A DNA stretch of 33,229 nucleotides from an uncultured Lachnospiraceae bacterium. Its GTDB lineage: Bacteria > Bacillota > Clostridia > Lachnospirales > Lachnospiraceae. Below are positions 16,099 through 24,991 of the stretch, piece by piece; the first letter of the stretch is position 1; each line of letters begins with the position of its first letter. The notes below the pieces were generated by a model that did no database searches, was not told the DNA's origin, and saw only the letters and a list, made by a program, of their open reading frames with translations. Made by a program: the position numbers and the translations under genes. The DNA lies in contig CAJUMB010000040.1 in the NCBI GenBank assembly GCA_910587105.1, forward strand, positions 1 to 33,229, given 5' to 3'.

Positions 16099-16892
16099 TA
16101 CCAGCGCCCTCCTTTCATAAGCCGGCGTTCAGCCAGGGTGAGCACATACCCCAGCCCGGCACCGATAAGCCCTACACAGATCATAGCCGCAATGATAATA
16201 TCCGGCCGGTAAATCCCACGGCACAGATTAATCAGATACCCCAGCCCTGCTGTAGCCGCCAGCATTTCCGCTCCGATAATGGTGGACCAGGCAACTCCCA
16301 GCCCCACCCGCATTCCGGTGAGTACAAAGGGAATCGATGAGGGTATAGCGATTTTCGTGAGAATCTCAAACTTAGAGGCTCCAAATGTCTGGCCCACCCA
16401 GATATGTACCTCTTTCGTCTGACGGATTCCCGTATAAGTATTTACAAGCGCCGGACCGAAGGCCGCCAGGGCGATTACAATCACTTTCGGCAGCATCCCG
16501 ATCCCAAACAGCAGAATAAATAGGGGCGTCCACGCAATTCCAGGAATGGGGCGGATGAAATCAAAAATGGGATTGATGAAGATATCCGCCTTCTCATACC
16601 ACCCCATAAATATTCCCAGGGGAATCCCCACCAGACATCCGATTACATAACCGGACAGGGTAACTTTCAGACTGGCCCACAGGTGCATCTGCATCAGCGC
16701 CCCGTCTGGATTTTTATTGGAAAACTTATCACTTAAAGTGGTGAATACTTTCACCGGCCCAGGCAGCACATTGGCCTTAATGGTTCCTAAAAACCCTTCT
16801 GTAAACAGCCACCAGATAAAAAAGAACAGCACAATGGACAGTACAGACAATCCCACATAAGAACGCTTCTTTCCTTTATTCCTTTTTCTCAT
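16098..16892 (-). CDS. ABC transporter permease, NitT/TauT (SsuC-like) type, second subunit
   Basis: This 264-residue permease is homologous in layout to the one downstream. It has a cytoplasmic RKRNKGKKR start and about six membrane helices. The coupling loop NTYTGIRQTKEVHIWVGQTFGAS is followed by GVAWSTIIGAEMLAATAGLGYLI. The frame is open to 16973, but AAGGAG placed 7 bases before the ATG at 16892 decides the start; the longer version would also include the intercistronic hairpin. Having two different permeases plus two different ATPases makes this an unusually heteromeric importer for the family, where homodimers are common. Confidence 0.88.
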   Translation of the reverse strand: MRKRNKGKKRSYVGLSVLSIVLFFFIWWLFTEGFLGTIKANVLPGPVKVFTTLSDKFSNKNPDGALMQMHLWASLKVTLSGYVIGCLVGIPLGIFMGWYEKADIFINPIFDFIRPIPGIAWTPLFILLFGIGMLPKVIVIALAAFGPALVNTYTGIRQTKEVHIWVGQTFGASKFEILTKIAIPSSIPFVLTGMRVGLGVAWSTIIGAEMLAATAGLGYLINLCRGIYRPDIIIAAMICVGLIGAGLGYVLTLAERRLMKGGRW

Positions 16893-16907
16893 ATACATGC
16901 TCCTTGT

Positions 16908-16945
16908 CTGCAGGAGGTTCCCGCTCACGGGAACACACCCTGCAG
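16908..16945 (-). other. Intercistronic stem-loop between binding protein and permease genes
   Basis: Nested arms: CTGCAGG/CCTGCAG outside (16908-16914, 16939-16945) and GTTCCCG/CGGGAAC inside (16917-16923, 16928-16934). There is no U tail, so it is probably not a full terminator. A stem here often lets the binding protein mRNA outlast the downstream genes (inference). Confidence 0.5.
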
Positions 16946-16969
16946 TTTCAGACTGAAAATTATCGTCCC

Positions 16970-18127
16970 TCAAATTTTGGGTATGACCATGTTAATCTCC
17001 ACACCTGTGGCTTCTTCCAGCAGGTCTTTGCGGATACTCTCAGCCACTGTCTCTGCGCTTCCTTCTTCCAGCAGCCCCAGCTTAATCAGTTCCACTGCAG
17101 AGAACACCACATGATTTCCATATTCCAGGTCTTTCAGTTTTTCATAAGAATATAGGTCCCGGGTATCGATTTCCGTCTGCATCTCCGATTCGGAATACTC
17201 TGTACCCATTTCCTTAAAAAACTCCATGCCTTCATCGAATTCCAGCTGTTCATCGTTTTGAATCTCATCCAGGGCTTTGTACACTGCCTTCAGCGTCAGG
17301 ACAATATCGTCCCTGTTACTTTCCAGATAGTCGTTGGGAACAATAACGGTGGAACCGGTTCCCACTCCTGTGATTCCCTCATAAGTTCCCAGACATACCA
17401 TCCCCGCTTCCTCAGCCGCCGCACAGTAATTCATAGTGAGAGCCGCTCCGTCCACCTCTCCGCTAAGAAGGGCATTGTAACAGGAAGCCGCATCCATACT
17501 GACAATGTTATAATCTTTCTGACCAAGATTCGCATAATAAGAATCCACCATAATCTGCTGAATGGTCCCCAGTGTAGCCCCGAAACTTAGGCCTTTGGCG
17601 GATTGGGCATCTCCGTATACTTTTGGGTCATTGGGGTATTTCCCCTGCACCTGTGCTGCCGGGCAGTCCGGTTTTACATACACAGCCAATCCTTTGCCGT
17701 CGTCACAGTCAGCCACCATGGTGTAGTCCCCTGTGGCCAGAGAATAAACCCCCGCAAAACCGTTGAACCCGATCTGGGCTTCTCCTGCCGCCAGAGCCTC
17801 ATTTTCCAATGTACCGTTTACAAAATAAGTGATGTTGGTATCCAGACCCAGTTCTTCAAAGTAGCCTTTCTTGTCCGCATACCACACTGCCAGACCGTCT
17901 GTGTTAATCAAAGCCGCAATATCCACCGTCTCCCCGCTGGGACTGGCTTCCCCGGAACCGCTCTCCTCCTCTTTGCTGTCCTTTGTCGCCTCCTGCCTGG
18001 CATCTTCTTGTTTTTCATCTTTTTTCTGGTCATTTTCCTGCGTACTGCTGTCTTTGCCGCATGCGCCCAGCGAAAACACCATCATTGCCGCCATCATCAG
18101 TCCTGTCCATTGTCTCCAGTTTTTCAT
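16970..18127 (-). CDS. ABC transporter substrate-binding lipoprotein (NMT1/SsuA-like)
   Basis: This 385-residue protein has a lipoprotein signal peptide (lipobox SLGAC, modified Cys near residue 23). A Ser/Glu/Lys-rich spacer of about 45 residues follows, then a periplasmic-binding fold of the NMT1/SsuA class. That fold reads VDIAALINTDGLAVWYADKKGYFEELGLD, with a GEAQIGFNGFAGVY pocket-lining loop and a GATLGTIQQIMVDSYYANLG second-domain opening. It delivers substrate to the two permeases downstream on the outer membrane face. GGAGG lies 6 bases before the ATG. Relatives bind taurine, alkanesulfonates, nitrate or thiamine precursors; the neighbouring sulfatase favours an organosulfate, but this is not shown by the sequence. 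Confidence 0.88.
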   Translation of the reverse strand: MKNWRQWTGLMMAAMMVFSLGACGKDSSTQENDQKKDEKQEDARQEATKDSKEEESGSGEASPSGETVDIAALINTDGLAVWYADKKGYFEELGLDTNITYFVNGTLENEALAAGEAQIGFNGFAGVYSLATGDYTMVADCDDGKGLAVYVKPDCPAAQVQGKYPNDPKVYGDAQSAKGLSFGATLGTIQQIMVDSYYANLGQKDYNIVSMDAASCYNALLSGEVDGAALTMNYCAAAEEAGMVCLGTYEGITGVGTGSTVIVPNDYLESNRDDIVLTLKAVYKALDEIQNDEQLEFDEGMEFFKEMGTEYSESEMQTEIDTRDLYSYEKLKDLEYGNHVVFSAVELIKLGLLEEGSAETVAESIRKDLLEEATGVEINMVIPKI

Positions 18128-18150
18128 AGATTCCCTCCTCGCTTACAGCG

Positions 18151-18172
18151 TGTCCGTCCCTAGAAACGGACA
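18151..18172 (-). other. Short intercistronic hairpin between sulfatase and binding-protein genes
   Basis: TGTCCGT (18151-18157) and ACGGACA (18166-18172) form a perfect 7-bp stem with an 8-base loop in the 71-base gap. No U run follows, so read-through from the sulfatase gene is likely. Confidence 0.4.
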
Positions 18173-18198
18173 ATGCCTGAATCCCTTTATCTTCTTTC

Positions 18199-19722
18199 CT
18201 ATATTCCCAGCCGTTCCAGCTGTTCTGGCAGTGCGTCATGAGCCAGCATACACTGTCTCAGTTTCTGAATATAAATCTTCTCTAACTTTTCATCTGAAAC
18301 AGGGCGCTCCTGTTCATAATCCTCTGTGAGATAAAATAACAGCGTGTCCTTATTATAATCTGACCGTCTGGAAAATTCCTGGGACGGATTTTTAAAGACT
18401 ACAATATCCGCCGGTATTTTATAGACCGGATATTTGGTCCATGGAAGGAACCGGCCCATCTCAATCTTATCATAATCCTTTTCAGCAATCCCGTCGCCGC
18501 CGCCCAGGTACTGCCGGAGAATAGACGGAACTGCCGTATATAAATGCAGTGGGCGGTTAGACTCATCCTCTGCAGCCCTCATATAAACATACGTTCCATC
18601 TGTATACGCTGTCTGTTTCCCGAAATATCCAAATATCACCCCATCTCTCACCTGTTCCAGCTTCCCATTCAGAACCGGTGCCAGACTCTTTCCATGAAGG
18701 GGATAGGGGAATTTCTCATGAATTTTAAAAAACTCCAGCAATGTGGGCATGATGTCAATATTCTGTGTCAAAGCCCTGCTCCTGCCTGCTTTCACACCTG
18801 GAGCCGCTATTATCAGCGGGATGTGAAACACTTCATTGTACGGCGCCATGTAGTTTTTCGCCATGTACCCGTGTTCCCCCAGATGAAACCCATGGTCTGT
18901 GGTAAAAATCACCATGGTATCTTTCCACATATCATGCCGGTCCAAAACATCCAGAATCTCCCCAATATACTTGTCCGTCATAGACATCAGTGCTTTACAG
19001 CGGTTTTTAAGATGCTGTGTCTCCTCCTCTGTAAAGATATTTGGCTGATAATCCGGATGATTTACATCCAGCCCTGTATAATCTGTTTCATACATGTGGA
19101 TATACTCTTGGGGTACATCGTAGGGCTCATGAGGGTCAAAGGCCTCTGCCCACAGCAGAAAACGGTCTGCCTCATGATTTTCTTCCAGCCACCGGGCCGC
19201 ACTGCTCAGGGTTTTTACACTGGGATAATCCGCCTCTGTCTTCAGCCTTTTGCGGTTCTCAGCCTCAGATTCCGAATATTCTCCTTTGTAACCCTCAGGC
19301 CTTGCCTCTGGGAGGATGCCGTTCCTGCCTGGCCGCACACACCAGGGATCACCCTCCTGCCCCCGGAACACCTCCCAGGCGGTAAAGCCCTTCGTATAAT
19401 TCTCTCCTCCAGGTATCAGATAATGGGAATGGTCACTGTACATCATCGTATGAACCCCATGTGCTCCCAGCACAGTCTGCAGGGTGTGTTCAAAGGGCTC
19501 AATGGCTCCCCAGGGCTTCTCCAAAAAATTCAAACGGCCTGTCATCAGGTCTTTACGAGCCGGCATACAGGGGGCACTTCCGCACCAGTGGTTCTCAAAT
19601 ACAACACCTTTTTTCGCCAGCCGGTTCAGATTGGGCATCTGTGCCGTATTCTGCCGTTCTTTGTTATAAATATCCAACATGCGGCGGTTCATAGTATCAC
19701 ATAATATAAATACTGCCTTCAT
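18199..19722 (-). CDS. Cytoplasmic Cys-type sulfatase
   Basis: This 507-residue alkaline-phosphatase-superfamily sulfatase has a metal ligand in FILCDT near the start. The active-site motif is Cys52-Met-Pro-Ala-Arg56 in SAPCMPARKDLMTGR; the Cys must be converted to formylglycine. A second metal site is FTTDHGFHLGEHG. No signal peptide or membrane anchor precedes the fold, so the enzyme should work inside the cell and need imported substrate. Its maturase is encoded directly upstream and an ABC importer directly downstream on the same strand. GGGAGG lies 9 bases before the ATG. Phosphonate monoester hydrolases share this fold, so sulfate-ester specificity is likely but not certain; the natural substrate is unknown. 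Confidence 0.88.
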   Translation of the reverse strand: MKAVFILCDTMNRRMLDIYNKERQNTAQMPNLNRLAKKGVVFENHWCGSAPCMPARKDLMTGRLNFLEKPWGAIEPFEHTLQTVLGAHGVHTMMYSDHSHYLIPGGENYTKGFTAWEVFRGQEGDPWCVRPGRNGILPEARPEGYKGEYSESEAENRKRLKTEADYPSVKTLSSAARWLEENHEADRFLLWAEAFDPHEPYDVPQEYIHMYETDYTGLDVNHPDYQPNIFTEEETQHLKNRCKALMSMTDKYIGEILDVLDRHDMWKDTMVIFTTDHGFHLGEHGYMAKNYMAPYNEVFHIPLIIAAPGVKAGRSRALTQNIDIMPTLLEFFKIHEKFPYPLHGKSLAPVLNGKLEQVRDGVIFGYFGKQTAYTDGTYVYMRAAEDESNRPLHLYTAVPSILRQYLGGGDGIAEKDYDKIEMGRFLPWTKYPVYKIPADIVVFKNPSQEFSRRSDYNKDTLLFYLTEDYEQERPVSDEKLEKIYIQKLRQCMLAHDALPEQLERLGI

Positions 19723-19858
19723 AATTCTCTCCCTCCCTTCATATTTTGTGTAAACATATACGATAATATGATTTCATCTTACACAGTTTTCCATACATTT
19801 TCATTATAGAAATCCCACATAAAACATAAGAAATCACAGACACGCTCCAGGGTAAAAG

Positions 19859-19889
19859 AAAAAAGACCGCTGATATTTACGGTCTTTTT
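19859..19889 (-). terminator. Terminator overlapping the maturase stop codon
   Basis: AAAAAGACCG pairs with CGGTCTTTTT around a 10-base loop, with a T-rich tail on the minus strand. The last three codons and TAA stop (19877-19879) of the maturase gene lie inside the hairpin. It separates the maturase transcript from the sulfatase gene 137 bases further on. Confidence 0.7.
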
Positions 19890-21022
19890 CTATGATATTC
19901 CCTCACAATTTCCACAGCCTCCAGCAGTTCCCGCTCCCGTTCTGAGAAGAAGCGATAAACAGCTTCACAATAATAATTTTTCCCCGCGCCCATCTCTTCC
20001 GTCCAGACCCGGTCCCTCCTGCAGCCATTTCTGCACAGGGGCCGATACCGGCACGCCCGGCATTCCTGGGGAACCGGCACAGACATTTCCACAAACCGGC
20101 GGGCCTTCTTGCTGTGCTCCAGCTCCTGAAAGCTGTGTTCCTTCACATTGCCCAGTTTCCACTGGTCAAATACATAAAAATCACAGGGATATACACTGCC
20201 GTCCCCTTCTACCACAAACTGGACACTGCACCTTCCGTTCATATTACAGGCTTCCGGCGGTTCCCCCAGCAGCATGAAGATCCAGTTGTCAATCTGGCGG
20301 ATACTGATGTATTCTCCCCGCTTAAAGTCAGCAAACCACTCATCAAAAATATTGATCAGAAAGTCTCCATACTGCTGTACTGATAAATGATAACTTTCAT
20401 CCCCCCGCTCTTTTTCCACCGGTTCCAGACATGGGATAAATTGAAGATACCGAAACTTCTGTTTTGCGAAAAACCGGTAAATCCGCTTCACAGACAATGC
20501 GTTCTGGCCAGTTACCACGCTTAAGATATTATACCGCACATGATACTTTTCCAACAATTCCACTGCACGCATCACAGTTTGAAATGTTCCCTGTCCCCGG
20601 CTGTCCACCCGGTTCTTATCGTGCACATTGGCCGGACCGTCCAGGGAAAGCCCCACCAGAAAATCATGCTGGTGGAAAAACCCGGCCCATGCTTCGTCTA
20701 TCACATAACCATTGGTCTGAATGGCATTTTGAATCCTCAGATTCTGCTTACCGCTTTCTCTCTGCTGACGCTCCTGTTCCTCCACCACACGCTGGAAAAA
20801 TGAAAGCCCCGCCACTGTAGGCTCCCCTCCCTGAAACGTAAAACTGACCAGATGGTCTGCATAGTCAATTCCCCTGCGTATCACCATTTTCATGGTATCT
20901 TCCTGAAGAATTCCCATATCGGCATTCTCCCTGTGCTGTGCAATGTCATGATAAAAACAATATCTGCAGCGCATATTGCACCTGGAAGATGCCGGTTTAA
21001 TCAGAATATTTACTGGCGGCAT
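19877..21022 (-). CDS. Anaerobic sulfatase-maturating radical-SAM enzyme (anSME)
   Basis: This 381-residue SPASM-domain radical-SAM protein oxidises the active-site Cys (or Ser) of sulfatases to formylglycine without oxygen. The radical-SAM cluster ligands are Cys15, Cys19 and Cys22 (RCNMRCRYCFY), followed by FTFQGGEPT. The SPASM cysteines are visible in EACNMNGRC, VYPCDFY and ECRACRYRPLCRNGC. The frame is open for 52 more codons upstream. AAGGAGGG spaced 7 bases from the ATG at 21022, and the family-typical MPPVNILIKPASSRCN opening, set the start. Its presence next to a CxPxR sulfatase strongly supports that pairing. Peptide-modifying SPASM enzymes are the alternative, but no precursor peptide gene was seen. 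Confidence 0.88.
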   Translation of the reverse strand: MPPVNILIKPASSRCNMRCRYCFYHDIAQHRENADMGILQEDTMKMVIRRGIDYADHLVSFTFQGGEPTVAGLSFFQRVVEEQERQQRESGKQNLRIQNAIQTNGYVIDEAWAGFFHQHDFLVGLSLDGPANVHDKNRVDSRGQGTFQTVMRAVELLEKYHVRYNILSVVTGQNALSVKRIYRFFAKQKFRYLQFIPCLEPVEKERGDESYHLSVQQYGDFLINIFDEWFADFKRGEYISIRQIDNWIFMLLGEPPEACNMNGRCSVQFVVEGDGSVYPCDFYVFDQWKLGNVKEHSFQELEHSKKARRFVEMSVPVPQECRACRYRPLCRNGCRRDRVWTEEMGAGKNYYCEAVYRFFSERERELLEAVEIVREYHRKRP

Positions 21023-21120
21023 GGCGCTTCCCTCCTTTTTATAACGAAGAGAGTACCATATGATTTCAAAAATGTCCAGGGCCGCCGCCCCTGAATGTAT
21101 GAATTTAGATTTTCCATGGC

Positions 21121-21162
21121 AAAAAGACCGCTTTCCCCGTTCATCAGGAAAAGCGGTCTTTT
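21121..21162 (-). terminator. Terminator at the end of the ribose operon
   Basis: On the minus strand AAAAGACCGCTTTTCC pairs with GGAAAGCGGTCTTTTT, with one bulged base. It follows the rbsB stop by 15 bases. It shares the AAAGACCG stem sequence with the terminator at 19859. Confidence 0.75.
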
Positions 21163-21177
21163 CATCTTCCATTTTCA

Positions 21178-22092
21178 CTATTTTGTAACCAATTCCACCT
21201 CTACCGGCAGGGATTTCTCCACCTCTTCTCCGGCGATGAGCTTGATTGCTGTCTGAATAGCCGTCTCACCCATAAGGTCTGGTTTCTGGGCAACAGTAGC
21301 GGTCATCTTCCCGGCCTTTACTGCATCTACCGCGTCATCTGTGGCATCAAATCCCACAACTTTGATATCTTTTCCCGTGGCAGCAATAGCCTGCAGAGCT
21401 CCCAGTGCCATCTCATCATTGTGGGCAAAGACACCCTTGATGGAAGAATCCGACTGAAGAATATTCTCCATAACCGACATTCCCTCTGCACGGTCAAAAT
21501 TCGCAGTCTGGCTGGCTGTTACATCCAACGCCTCATCTGCCGCCTCATGGAACCCGGCGCCTCTGTCAATGGTGGCCGATGCCCCTGGAACTCCCTGAAG
21601 TTCCGCGGCCTTGGCGCCCTCGCCGATCTGCTCAATGAGATACTCGGTGGCCATTTTCGCTCCCGCCACATTATCCGATGCGATCTGGCAGTCCACTTCC
21701 ACTCCATTTACCACACGGTCCACAGAGATCACTTTGATACCCTGGGAAACGGCATTCTGCACTGCAGGAGCCACCGCGTCAGAGTCAACCGGATTTACAA
21801 TGAGAACGCTCACGTTCCTTGAGATCAGGTCCTCAATATCATTCTGCTGTTTTGCACTGTCATCACTGGCATCTGCCACCGCCAGTTTCACGCCTTCCTT
21901 TTCTGCCGCTGCCTCGGCACCCTCTGCGAGAGATACGAAAAACGGGTTGTTCAGTGTGGAAACAGAAAGCCCAATGGAACCGTTACCGGTACTTTCTGCC
22001 GTCTCTCCCTCGCCGTCAATGGTGATGGCATTACATCCTGCCAGACCAAACATCATACATAATCCTATCATGATACCTGCTATTTTTTTCAT
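21178..22092 (-). CDS. rbsB: Ribose ABC transporter substrate-binding lipoprotein
   Basis: This 304-residue lipoprotein (lipobox GLAGC at about 16-20) has the type I sugar-binding fold. It opens GSIGLSVSTLNNPFFVSLAEGAE and contains the INPVDSDAV-type ligand segment. The SVDR sugar-contact loop and FAHNDEMALGALQAI are also present. It captures ribose for RbsA/RbsC at the outer face of the membrane. The frame is open to 22173, but AAGGAG lies 10 bases upstream of the ATG at 22092, where the signal peptide begins. It is the last gene of the operon, 40 bases after rbsC, with a strong terminator following. The pentose call rests mainly on the complete rbs operon around it. Confidence 0.9.
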   Translation of the reverse strand: MKKIAGIMIGLCMMFGLAGCNAITIDGEGETAESTGNGSIGLSVSTLNNPFFVSLAEGAEAAAEKEGVKLAVADASDDSAKQQNDIEDLISRNVSVLIVNPVDSDAVAPAVQNAVSQGIKVISVDRVVNGVEVDCQIASDNVAGAKMATEYLIEQIGEGAKAAELQGVPGASATIDRGAGFHEAADEALDVTASQTANFDRAEGMSVMENILQSDSSIKGVFAHNDEMALGALQAIAATGKDIKVVGFDATDDAVDAVKAGKMTATVAQKPDLMGETAIQTAIKLIAGEEVEKSLPVEVELVTK

Positions 22093-22132
22093 TCCCTGTT
22101 TTCTCCTTTTCTTTTCACAACCCATGTTATGG

Positions 22133-23074
22133 CTATCTCTTGCGGTCTGATAATACAGCAACCAGGATGACAAGTCCTTTGATCACATCCTGATAGTAAG
22201 AGGATACGCCCAAAATGTTAAGACCATTATTTAACACCGCAATAATCAGCACACCGATAAAGGTTCCATAGATTTTACCCCGGCCGCCGCTCATACTGGT
22301 GCCGCCCAGAGCTACTGCCGCAATGGCGTCAAGCTCATATCCGTCTCCCAGTGTGGGCTGTGCGGAGCCAAGCCTGGACAGCAGAATCAGACCGGATAAG
22401 GCTGACATAAAGCCTGAAATAGCGTAAACAGTAATCTTTGTCTTGTGGATATCGATACCTGCCAGCTTAGCACATTTCCAGTTGCTTCCAGTTGCATAGA
22501 CCGCCCGGCCAAATGTGGTCTTGTTCAGCAGGAAATAAAATCCGGCAAAAATCAAAAGCAAAAGAATTACCGGGATGGGGATACGGTAAAAGTTCCCTCT
22601 GCCCACCAGTTTCAGCACAAAACTGTCTCCCAGGTTGGAGATTGGCTTCCCATCTGTAAAAATCATGGTGGCTCCCCTGAAAACCGTCATGGTAATCAAA
22701 GTTGCGATAAATGCCTGGAGCCTTCCCTTTGTCACCAGCAGTCCGCTGACTGCTCCCAGGCATGTTCCGATTGCCAGTGCCAGCAGCATGGCAGCCCCTG
22801 CAGGGACACCCCCTGAGATCATTCCTGCACACAGAGCTGTGCTCAATGCCAGTACAGAACCTACAGATAAGTCAATGGCATCCGTCAGGATTACGCAGGT
22901 CATACCAAATGCAATCAGTCCGTTGATGGATGACTGGCGGAGCAAGGATAAAAAGTTACTTCCAGTCCTGAATTCAGGACTTACAATACTGATTCCCACA
23001 ACCAGCAGCGCCAGCGCAATGAGAGCGCCCAGATCCTGCATGTGGTCTGTGATTTTCTTTTTATTCATTTCCAT
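22133..23074 (-). CDS. rbsC: Ribose ABC transporter permease
   Basis: This 313-residue permease of the RbsC/AraH family has about eight to ten membrane helices. Family marks are GMTCVILTDAIDLSVGSVLAL in the N-terminal half and AIAAVALGGTSMSGGRGKIYGTFIGVLII in the C-terminal half. It forms the membrane channel of the ribose importer. Its ATG overlaps the rbsA stop by one base (TAATG), and GGGAGG lies 9 bases upstream within rbsA, so the two are translationally coupled. Confidence 0.93.
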   Translation of the reverse strand: MEMNKKKITDHMQDLGALIALALLVVGISIVSPEFRTGSNFLSLLRQSSINGLIAFGMTCVILTDAIDLSVGSVLALSTALCAGMISGGVPAGAAMLLALAIGTCLGAVSGLLVTKGRLQAFIATLITMTVFRGATMIFTDGKPISNLGDSFVLKLVGRGNFYRIPIPVILLLLIFAGFYFLLNKTTFGRAVYATGSNWKCAKLAGIDIHKTKITVYAISGFMSALSGLILLSRLGSAQPTLGDGYELDAIAAVALGGTSMSGGRGKIYGTFIGVLIIAVLNNGLNILGVSSYYQDVIKGLVILVAVLSDRKR

Positions 23075-24558
23075 TAAATTGTACCTCCCGTTGCTAATGT
23101 CATGATATTTTCCTGATTTGCTTCTTCTTTATGAACAATTCCTCTGACTAACCCCTCGCGGACCACCATCACCCGGTCGCTCATGCCAAGCACTTCCGGA
23201 AGTTCAGAGGACACCATAATCACCGCCACTCCTTTTGCCGCCAGGTCATTAATGATATTGTAAATCTCTTTCTTCGCGCCGATATCCACCCCTCTGGTTG
23301 GTTCATCCAGAATGAGAATCTTGGGGTCTGTGTATACCCATTTGGCAAATACAACCTTCTGCTGGTTTCCGCCGCTTAAATTATTGCATTCATGGGACGG
23401 CCCAAAACACCTGATATGCAGTTCCTCAATCCCCTTTTGCACCAGATCCCGTTCCTTCTTTTTGTCAAGCACATGGTTTTTAGAGATAATAGGCAGATTA
23501 GCAAGGGCAATATTTTTCTCAATGCTTTCCTCCAGCATCAGCCCCTCTACCTTTCTATCCTCTGTGATGAAACCGATCCCGTTTTTCATAGCCTGAATCG
23601 GGGACTTAATCTGAACCTCCCTGCCGTCAATCTCAATTCTGCCGGACTCATATGGAAGATTACCGAAAACTGCCTGCATAATCTCAGTTCTGCCTGCGCC
23701 CATAAGGCCGGATACCCCGAGAACTTCCCCTGCTCTCACTTCAAATTCCACGTTCTCAAACACGCCCTTTTTTGTCAGGCCGCTTACCTTCAGAACTGTC
23801 TCACCAATCTTACAGTCACGCTGTGGATACCGCTCTCCGATTTCACGGCCGATCATCAGCTTGACGATCTCATTCATATTTGTCTCTGGAATATTTCTGG
23901 TGCCTACATATGTACCGTCCCTAAGCACGCTGATTCTGTCGCACAGCTCAAAGATTTCTTCCATTCTGTGGGAAATATATACCATGGACACTCCCGACTT
24001 TCTCAGGGACTGGATCACCTCGAACAGCACCACAGTCTCGCTCTGGGTCAGGGCAGCTGTGGGCTCATCCATGATAATGACTTTCGCATCCACCATAAGA
24101 GCCTTACAAATCTCAATCATCTGCTGCTGTCCCACAGACAGATTGGACATAACCTCTCCCGGGTCAATGCGCACTCCCAGCCGGCCCAGTGCTTCTTCGG
24201 CTTTCTTCCTCATAGCCTTCTGATCACAGAATCCAAACTTCTTCTTAATCTCCTTGCCCATAAACAGGTTTTCTTCCACTGTCAGGTCAAACAGCACATT
24301 CAGCTCCTGGTGGATAAACACGATCCCTGCCTTTTCTGCCTCCTGGGGATTTTTGTAATTCACTTCCCGGCCATCTACCAAAACGGTGCCCTTGTCTTTC
24401 GTGTAGACACCGGTTAAAATTTTCATCAGGGTAGATTTTCCGGCTCCGTTCTCTCCCATAAGGGCATGAACTTCGCCATCTCCCAGAACAAAGCCGGCAT
24501 CTTTGAGCACCTGATTCGTTCCGAAGGATTTATCAATTCCCTTCATCTCAATCTGCAT
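23074..24558 (-). CDS. rbsA: Ribose ABC transporter ATPase (double ABC domain)
   Basis: This 494-residue protein has two fused ATP-binding cassettes, as in all sugar-type RbsA/MglA proteins. Domain one has Walker A GENGAGKST, signature LSVGQQQMIEI and Walker B VIIMDEPTAAL. Domain two has the family's usual degenerate Walker A (GLMGAGRTE), signature LSGGNQQKV and Walker B LILDEPTRGVD. The ATG at 24558 lies 7 bases after GGAGG; a codon six residues earlier is open but lacks a site. It powers ribose uptake with RbsC and RbsB. Confidence 0.93.
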   Translation of the reverse strand: MQIEMKGIDKSFGTNQVLKDAGFVLGDGEVHALMGENGAGKSTLMKILTGVYTKDKGTVLVDGREVNYKNPQEAEKAGIVFIHQELNVLFDLTVEENLFMGKEIKKKFGFCDQKAMRKKAEEALGRLGVRIDPGEVMSNLSVGQQQMIEICKALMVDAKVIIMDEPTAALTQSETVVLFEVIQSLRKSGVSMVYISHRMEEIFELCDRISVLRDGTYVGTRNIPETNMNEIVKLMIGREIGERYPQRDCKIGETVLKVSGLTKKGVFENVEFEVRAGEVLGVSGLMGAGRTEIMQAVFGNLPYESGRIEIDGREVQIKSPIQAMKNGIGFITEDRKVEGLMLEESIEKNIALANLPIISKNHVLDKKKERDLVQKGIEELHIRCFGPSHECNNLSGGNQQKVVFAKWVYTDPKILILDEPTRGVDIGAKKEIYNIINDLAAKGVAVIMVSSELPEVLGMSDRVMVVREGLVRGIVHKEEANQENIMTLATGGTI

Positions 24559-24579
24559 CTTTCTTCCTCCCCTCAACCT

Positions 24580-24987
24580 TTAAAATAAGCATGCGGACTG
24601 CAGGATAATATTTGCATAGGGTGTTGTCTCTCCTGTTCTAACCACTGCTTTGCATGTCCTGGTCTGTGCTTTCAGCTCCACGTGGGATACATACTCCACC
24701 TGACAGGGGGCATCCATCTCTTTCACAAGAGCCAGAATCTCCTGGTGGACATTGGGGTTCTGGCTTTTGATCTCCTCTGCCAGAACCACTTTTTCTATCT
24801 TCATTTCTTTGACAATTTCCCGCAGTACTTCCATGAAAGACGGCACTCCCAGCTTCAGCGCAAGGTCAATGCGCTCCGTCTCATCCGGAATGGGCAGGCC
24901 ACAGTCCCCCACCGCCAGAGTATCCGTGTGCCCCATATAGGACAGCACCCTTGAAATATCTGCATTTATAATTCCGTTTTTCTTCAT
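24580..24987 (-). CDS. rbsD: D-ribose pyranase
   Basis: This 135-residue enzyme converts beta-pyranose to beta-furanose ribose so that ribokinase can use it. Diagnostic features are GIINADISRVLSYMGHTDTLAVGDCGLPIP with the catalytic His20, and the C-terminal RTGETTPYANIIL. It is full length for the family. It starts 4 bases after the rbsK stop in the same operon. Confidence 0.95.
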   Translation of the reverse strand: MKKNGIINADISRVLSYMGHTDTLAVGDCGLPIPDETERIDLALKLGVPSFMEVLREIVKEMKIEKVVLAEEIKSQNPNVHQEILALVKEMDAPCQVEYVSHVELKAQTRTCKAVVRTGETTPYANIILQSACLF

Positions 24988-24991
24988 TTTC

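Noticed and set aside
18544..19704. 386-residue plus-strand open frame
   Set aside because: It is exactly antisense to the sulfatase, has no ribosome-binding site, and is rich in Cys, His and Pro as expected for a shadow frame.
19859..21162. Two AAAGACCG hairpins flanking the maturase gene considered as mobile-element ends
   Set aside because: Each has a T tail on the minus strand right after a stop codon, so both are better explained as terminators with similar stems; no transposase or target duplication was seen.
23392..24417. 341-residue plus-strand open frame
   Set aside because: Antisense to rbsA, with shadow-like composition and no start signals.
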